Shown one piece after another: positions 61,141 to 64,000 of a DNA stretch of 64,000 bases. How positions within the stretch are numbered: position 1 is the stretch's first letter; the number at the start of each line of letters is the position of its first letter. Source of the stretch: Paenisporosarcina sp. FSL H8-0542 (GTDB lineage: Bacteria; Bacillota; Bacilli; Bacillales_A; Planococcaceae); assembly GCF_038632915.1 (NCBI RefSeq), contig NZ_CP152050.1, positions 2,449,001 through 2,513,000 of the forward strand, in the 5' to 3' direction. The notes beneath the pieces were generated by a model. The model did not search any database and had not been told where the DNA came from. It was given only the letters and a program-made list of their open reading frames with translations. Position numbers and translations under genes: made by a program.

Positions 61141-61200
61141 GGTATTGGCTCCTCCTTCGCCAAATACCATGATAGCCACTCAAGCTATCCCCACTAATAT
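61141..61200 (-). promoter_or_regulatory. leader hairpins, possible attenuator
   Basis: On the minus strand GATAGC-n7-GCTATC is followed by GGTATTTGGC-n9-GCCAATACC and TTTTTATTTTT. The second hairpin is a terminator about 75 bp before the 61054 start, so it may attenuate that gene or end the transcript of the 61725 gene. Class not recognised. Confidence 0.45.
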
Positions 61201-61351
61201 ATAGATTAACGATGTGTTGTTAATATAATACGTCCTAGATGTTATAAATTTGTAAATGATCTATTATTAAACATTAAAGACTATAAACCTTCCATTCACA
61301 GTAGGTTGACATTACTTCCGGATTATAAAGTAATCAACTTCATTACTCCAT

Positions 61352-61414
61352 AAGAAAAAGCTGCCCTGTAAAGGCAGCCAATTCTTCAACTAAGGTACCA
61401 GTTAGTTGAAGAAG
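61352..61414. repeat. array-type repeat outside the island, hybrid form
   Basis: AAGAAAAAGCTGCCC, AAAGGCAGCC, ATTCTTC, then AACTAAGGTACCAG-TTAGTTGAAGAAG. The right half is typical; the left arm is another kind (ATTACTTCCGG to AAGTAAT, 61309-61334). Confidence 0.65.
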
Positions 61415-61542
61415 CTAATAGGAATAATGATGTCATTCATCTTCTCCCTTAATTTCATCCGAAACATTCCATGTTAATTAACCCAATAATTAAGTTGGGT
61501 TTAGTTCGCTCAGAATTGACGACTTTTATTTTTTTCCAATCA

Positions 61543-61725
61543 TTATGCTCGTGATTTGGGTTTTCTTAAAATCAAAACGATTATTATTACTAATAGGCTA
61601 ACTACAATCGTCTCATATGCATTCTCTCTAATACTAGATCCTACCACCATTAACTCAGGATTAAATAATAGTAAAATGATACCTATGCCAATCGCTTCTG
61701 CAAATTTGTTTATAAACGTTTTCAT
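61543..61725 (-). CDS. small membrane protein, 60 aa
   Basis: Two hydrophobic helices (about 7-23, KFAEAIGIGIILLLFNP; about 37-53, ETIVVSLLVIIIVLIL) with a basic end (RKPKSRA). No family recognised. AGGAGG before ATG 61725 outweighs the longer frame to 61773. Confidence 0.6.
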   Translation of the reverse strand: MKTFINKFAEAIGIGIILLLFNPELMVVGSSIRENAYETIVVSLLVIIIVLILRKPKSRA

Positions 61726-62250
61726 AAGAGTTATATCCTCCCTTCTTCTTTTCTCTTTCATATAGCAACTCAAGAAATAACCCTATTACATATTTTATTT
61801 TATATACTGTATCTACTATTTGATAAGTTTAAGGACAAATCTATTAATAAAACTATAACTATTAATTCAATAATGAAGAAAATGGTCATTTACTTATATT
61901 ATTAACAACTAATTTGACTTTTATACATACTTTCAAAAAAATTTTGAATGTAACAAAATACATTCATGCCCTTTTCATCATCCAAGAAATTGTTTCTTGT
62001 ATTCCTTTTATATATGGGGGTAAATTGTTAATTTTTTTTCATACTTTTCTCCACTTAATTGAACTGGATTTTCTGTTAAATACATCATTTCAACCGCGGT
62101 TCCTTCTCTTGAAGAAAGAGAAAAGTGAAATAGTATAAGGCAATCAGGTATCTATAATATGAGCTAAGAATGTTTCTACTTTCCTTAGCTCATAAAAACA
62201 AGGCCAATCCTCAGAAAGGATTGACCTTGTTTTTTGTGAATTTATTGTAC
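61726..62250. other. intergenic region
   Basis: No convincing gene; two hairpins (62161-62191 and 62194-62236) lie at the right end. Confidence 0.5.
62194..62236. terminator. bidirectional terminator
   Basis: AAAACAAGG-AATCCT...AGGATT-CCTTGTTTTTT, following the decayed gene at 62251. Confidence 0.8.
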
Positions 62251-62613
62251 TTAATGTCTAGTAGTACCTGAAGTTGTGTGTAATTCATTGTTAACGAATG
62301 AATCCGTTTTTCTGGCATTCGGAACTAACAATACGAGCAGCTTCCCATCTTTAACATCCCGTACGTATTAATCTGCCTCAGCTTCCGGAATGCCCATCCC
62401 AATTAATGCTCCAGCTAGTCCGCCTGTACCTGCACCGACTGCAGCTCCGGTTAACATAGCTACAATAGGACCTGCTGCCAGAAGTGGCCCAATTCCCGGA
62501 ATTGCAAGCGCTCCTACACCTACCAATAATCCCGCGGCTCCCCCAAGAAGCCCTCCAGTTGCCTTTAATTCCTCAACCGCCCGAAATAGTAGACGAATAA
62601 CATGGGATGGCAA
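62251..62613 (-). pseudogene. general-stress-protein-like remnant (glycine-zipper type)
   Basis: The frame begins mid-domain and reads GGLLGGAAGLLVGVGALAIP and AAVGAGTGGLAGALIGMGIP, a glycine-rich hydrophobic region typical of DUF1269/YflT-like stress proteins, then an in-frame stop after EAEAD. The frame continues VRDVKDGKLLVLLV to a stop at 62251. The N-terminus is missing, cut near the repeat trace at 62649. Not functional. Confidence 0.7.
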
Positions 62614-62648
62614 ATATATAGTTTTTTCTATTTTTTCTTCTTGTTCTT

Positions 62649-62676
62649 CAACTCACGGCCCCGTAAGTTGAAGAAC
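62649..62676. repeat. array-type repeat outside the island, left half-site, worn
   Basis: CAACTCACGGCCCCG-TAAGTTGAAGAAC, 32 bp from the M48 peptidase stop. Confidence 0.55.
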
Positions 62677-62707
62677 GACTAAATTTACAATCGTACTATT
62701 TTGCCCC

Positions 62708-63973
62708 TCACTCTTTTGATTCATTTTCATTTGCAACTTTATTTATTCTTTCTAGCATTGTCGGATGTGAATAACGAAACCATTTTACGAGTAGTGGAGG
62801 ATTCACCTCATTCAATCCTGCCTTCGTAAGTTCTTGAAAAGTTTTGACAGCTGCCTCCGGGTCGTCCATTAGGTTTATTGCATACTGATCAGCTCTTGTT
62901 TCCTGATATCTAGAAATATAATTTGAAATTGGACTTGAAACGAATAATAGAAAAGATGTAATAAGTAAAAATAATGGCAATGAATGAATAGCGTTTACTC
63001 GTTTAATTTTTAATACACGTCCAAAGCGATGGATAGCCCAAGGCATTATTTTAGCGGTTAACCAGAGCCCGACAAGCATCATTAGGATATAACGAGCGAT
63101 TCCAAAATATATATGTTTCTCCACATAATGCCCCATCTCATGAGCCATGATGAAGAGAATTTCATTTTCTGATAAGCGGTTCAAAGTCGTATCCCATAAT
63201 ACTATTCTTGAATTATTCCCAATCCCCGTAACATAAGCATTTAGAGCATTTGTCTTTTCCGCCATGTTAACTTCATACACATGTTCTGTTGGAATTTTTG
63301 CTTGCTCAGCCAACGTGAGAATTTTCGTCTCTAATTCTTTATTTGTTAGTGGATAAAAATCATTATATAAGGGGTCGATTATTACTGGTTGAATAAACAT
63401 GAGGAAAATGGAGAAAGGAATCATTAGTAACCAGGCATTGAACCACCATCTCTTTGTGCTTTTATTTATAAGCCAATAAAGAACCGTTACAATCACTACA
63501 GTCGTTCCTAAGTTAACCCAAAAATCAATGACATTATCTCGCATCCAAGAATTGAAATCCTGGGTACTAATCCCATATTTTTTACTTAAGAAATATCTGT
63601 AATAGTCTAAAGGAAATAAAACAATAAACGTAAGAACAGACAGTAAAAATACATATACTGCATTTTGCAAAATTGCCCATTTTTTTTGCAAAGGAATCCA
63701 TCTTTCAAACGCTTGTGAAAGTCCAGTAATCAGTATAAATAAATAGACAAGCCATTCAAACGGTATTGATACAAAAAAGAGAAAATTCTTTATTCTTGAA
63801 TACTCCTCACTAAGGTACAATTCTCGATCCGACATAAAAACATGCGGATCTGCAACAGTTCCTTTTAAAGTTGCAGGTATACCCCCACTGCCACTATGGA
63901 AGATATAAACATACATCAGGAAAGCATATACCCCAAATAAGAAAAGAGCATTAATTCCCCATTTTTTCGTCAA
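62708..63973 (-). CDS. M48-family membrane metalloprotease (Ste24/CAAX-type)
   Basis: A 421-aa membrane protein with about seven helices. The zinc motif HEMGH lies in IMAHEMGHYVEKHI (about 282-286); the third ligand Glu is in RYQETRADQYAI (about 365). PTMLERI near the C-terminus is the usual M48 ending. Family members cut near the C-terminus of prenylated proteins in eukaryotes; in bacteria they act in membrane quality control. Start uncertain: GGAGGTGA is followed by GTG and then TTG (63973); a frame to 63994 exists. Confidence 0.83.
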   Translation of the reverse strand: MTKKWGINALFLFGVYAFLMYVYIFHSGSGGIPATLKGTVADPHVFMSDRELYLSEEYSRIKNFLFFVSIPFEWLVYLFILITGLSQAFERWIPLQKKWAILQNAVYVFLLSVLTFIVLFPLDYYRYFLSKKYGISTQDFNSWMRDNVIDFWVNLGTTVVIVTVLYWLINKSTKRWWFNAWLLMIPFSIFLMFIQPVIIDPLYNDFYPLTNKELETKILTLAEQAKIPTEHVYEVNMAEKTNALNAYVTGIGNNSRIVLWDTTLNRLSENEILFIMAHEMGHYVEKHIYFGIARYILMMLVGLWLTAKIMPWAIHRFGRVLKIKRVNAIHSLPLFLLITSFLLFVSSPISNYISRYQETRADQYAINLMDDPEAAVKTFQELTKAGLNEVNPPLLVKWFRYSHPTMLERINKVANENESKE

Positions 63974-64000
63974 ATCCACTTCACCTCCACTCACTCTCTC

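Larger units (their letters stand above)
61055..61542. other. intergenic region with hairpins and a repeat trace
   Basis: No gene. It contains a hairpin pair (61141-61200) and an array-type repeat trace (61352-61414). Confidence 0.5.

Overview
The window is low-GC Bacillales DNA, most likely from an endospore former in the Bacillaceae or Planococcaceae. Evidence is an RsfA-type prespore regulator, an NprR/PlcR-type peptide sensor, strong AGGAGG ribosome sites, frequent TTG/GTG starts, DUF3231/DUF3139/DUF2716-type proteins and an S-layer-homology exoprotein. No species is assigned.

Layout. (1) 1-1917 is chromosomal flank: a cut AlkA-like glycosylase, a frameshifted thermonuclease lipoprotein, a 2H phosphoesterase and tRNA-Val(GAC). 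(2) About 1.9-50.5 kb is a genomic island in the 3' end of the tRNA-Val gene. A 43-nt copy of the tRNA 3' end (1876-1918) recurs at 50465-50507, and an integrase, an excisionase-like protein and a 51-aa protein lie just inside the left end. A second, decayed integrase/excisionase module follows the right repeat (50.5-51.4 kb), so two related elements appear to have integrated in tandem. (3) 51.5-64 kb is ordinary chromosome: a secreted EEP nuclease or phosphatase, a HupE/UreJ-like membrane protein, a 1212-aa secreted metallophosphatase/PQQ-propeller protein, a FabF-type ketosynthase, an MmyB-type regulator and an M48 peptidase.

Inside the island: a trio of overlapping tyrosine recombinases (5.1-8.4 kb); an SLH-ComEC-type MBL-LTD exoprotein overlapping a DUF3006 gene (9.6-11.6 kb); then from 11.9 to 37.8 kb a cassette-like array. 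About 27 full or partial copies of a structured 65-90 bp repeat, all in one orientation, separate modules of one to three genes, mostly on the minus strand with the repeat directly after the stop codon. Cargo includes a GNAT, DUF2716, DUF2441, DUF3139, a lipoprotein, a colicin-immunity-like protein, an S51 peptidase, a subtilisin-HEAT protein, a thermonuclease and sigma/anti-sigma pairs. The two plus-strand cargo units keep the same repeat orientation and carry their own terminators, which argues that the repeat belongs to the module rather than to the gene. An IS110/IS1111-type element sits exactly at the CT inside one repeat, and its 3' non-coding end holds guide-like segments matching that target and its own ends, as expected of a bridge RNA.

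The island's right part carries an RNPP-type regulator with a 47-aa exported propeptide, a further ECF sigma/anti-sigma pair, a serine resolvase, a KAP P-loop NTPase and a convergent 1641-aa STAND-type NTPase with a C-terminal PLD-like domain (a probable defence pair). All names rest on reading motifs by eye. No searches were run.
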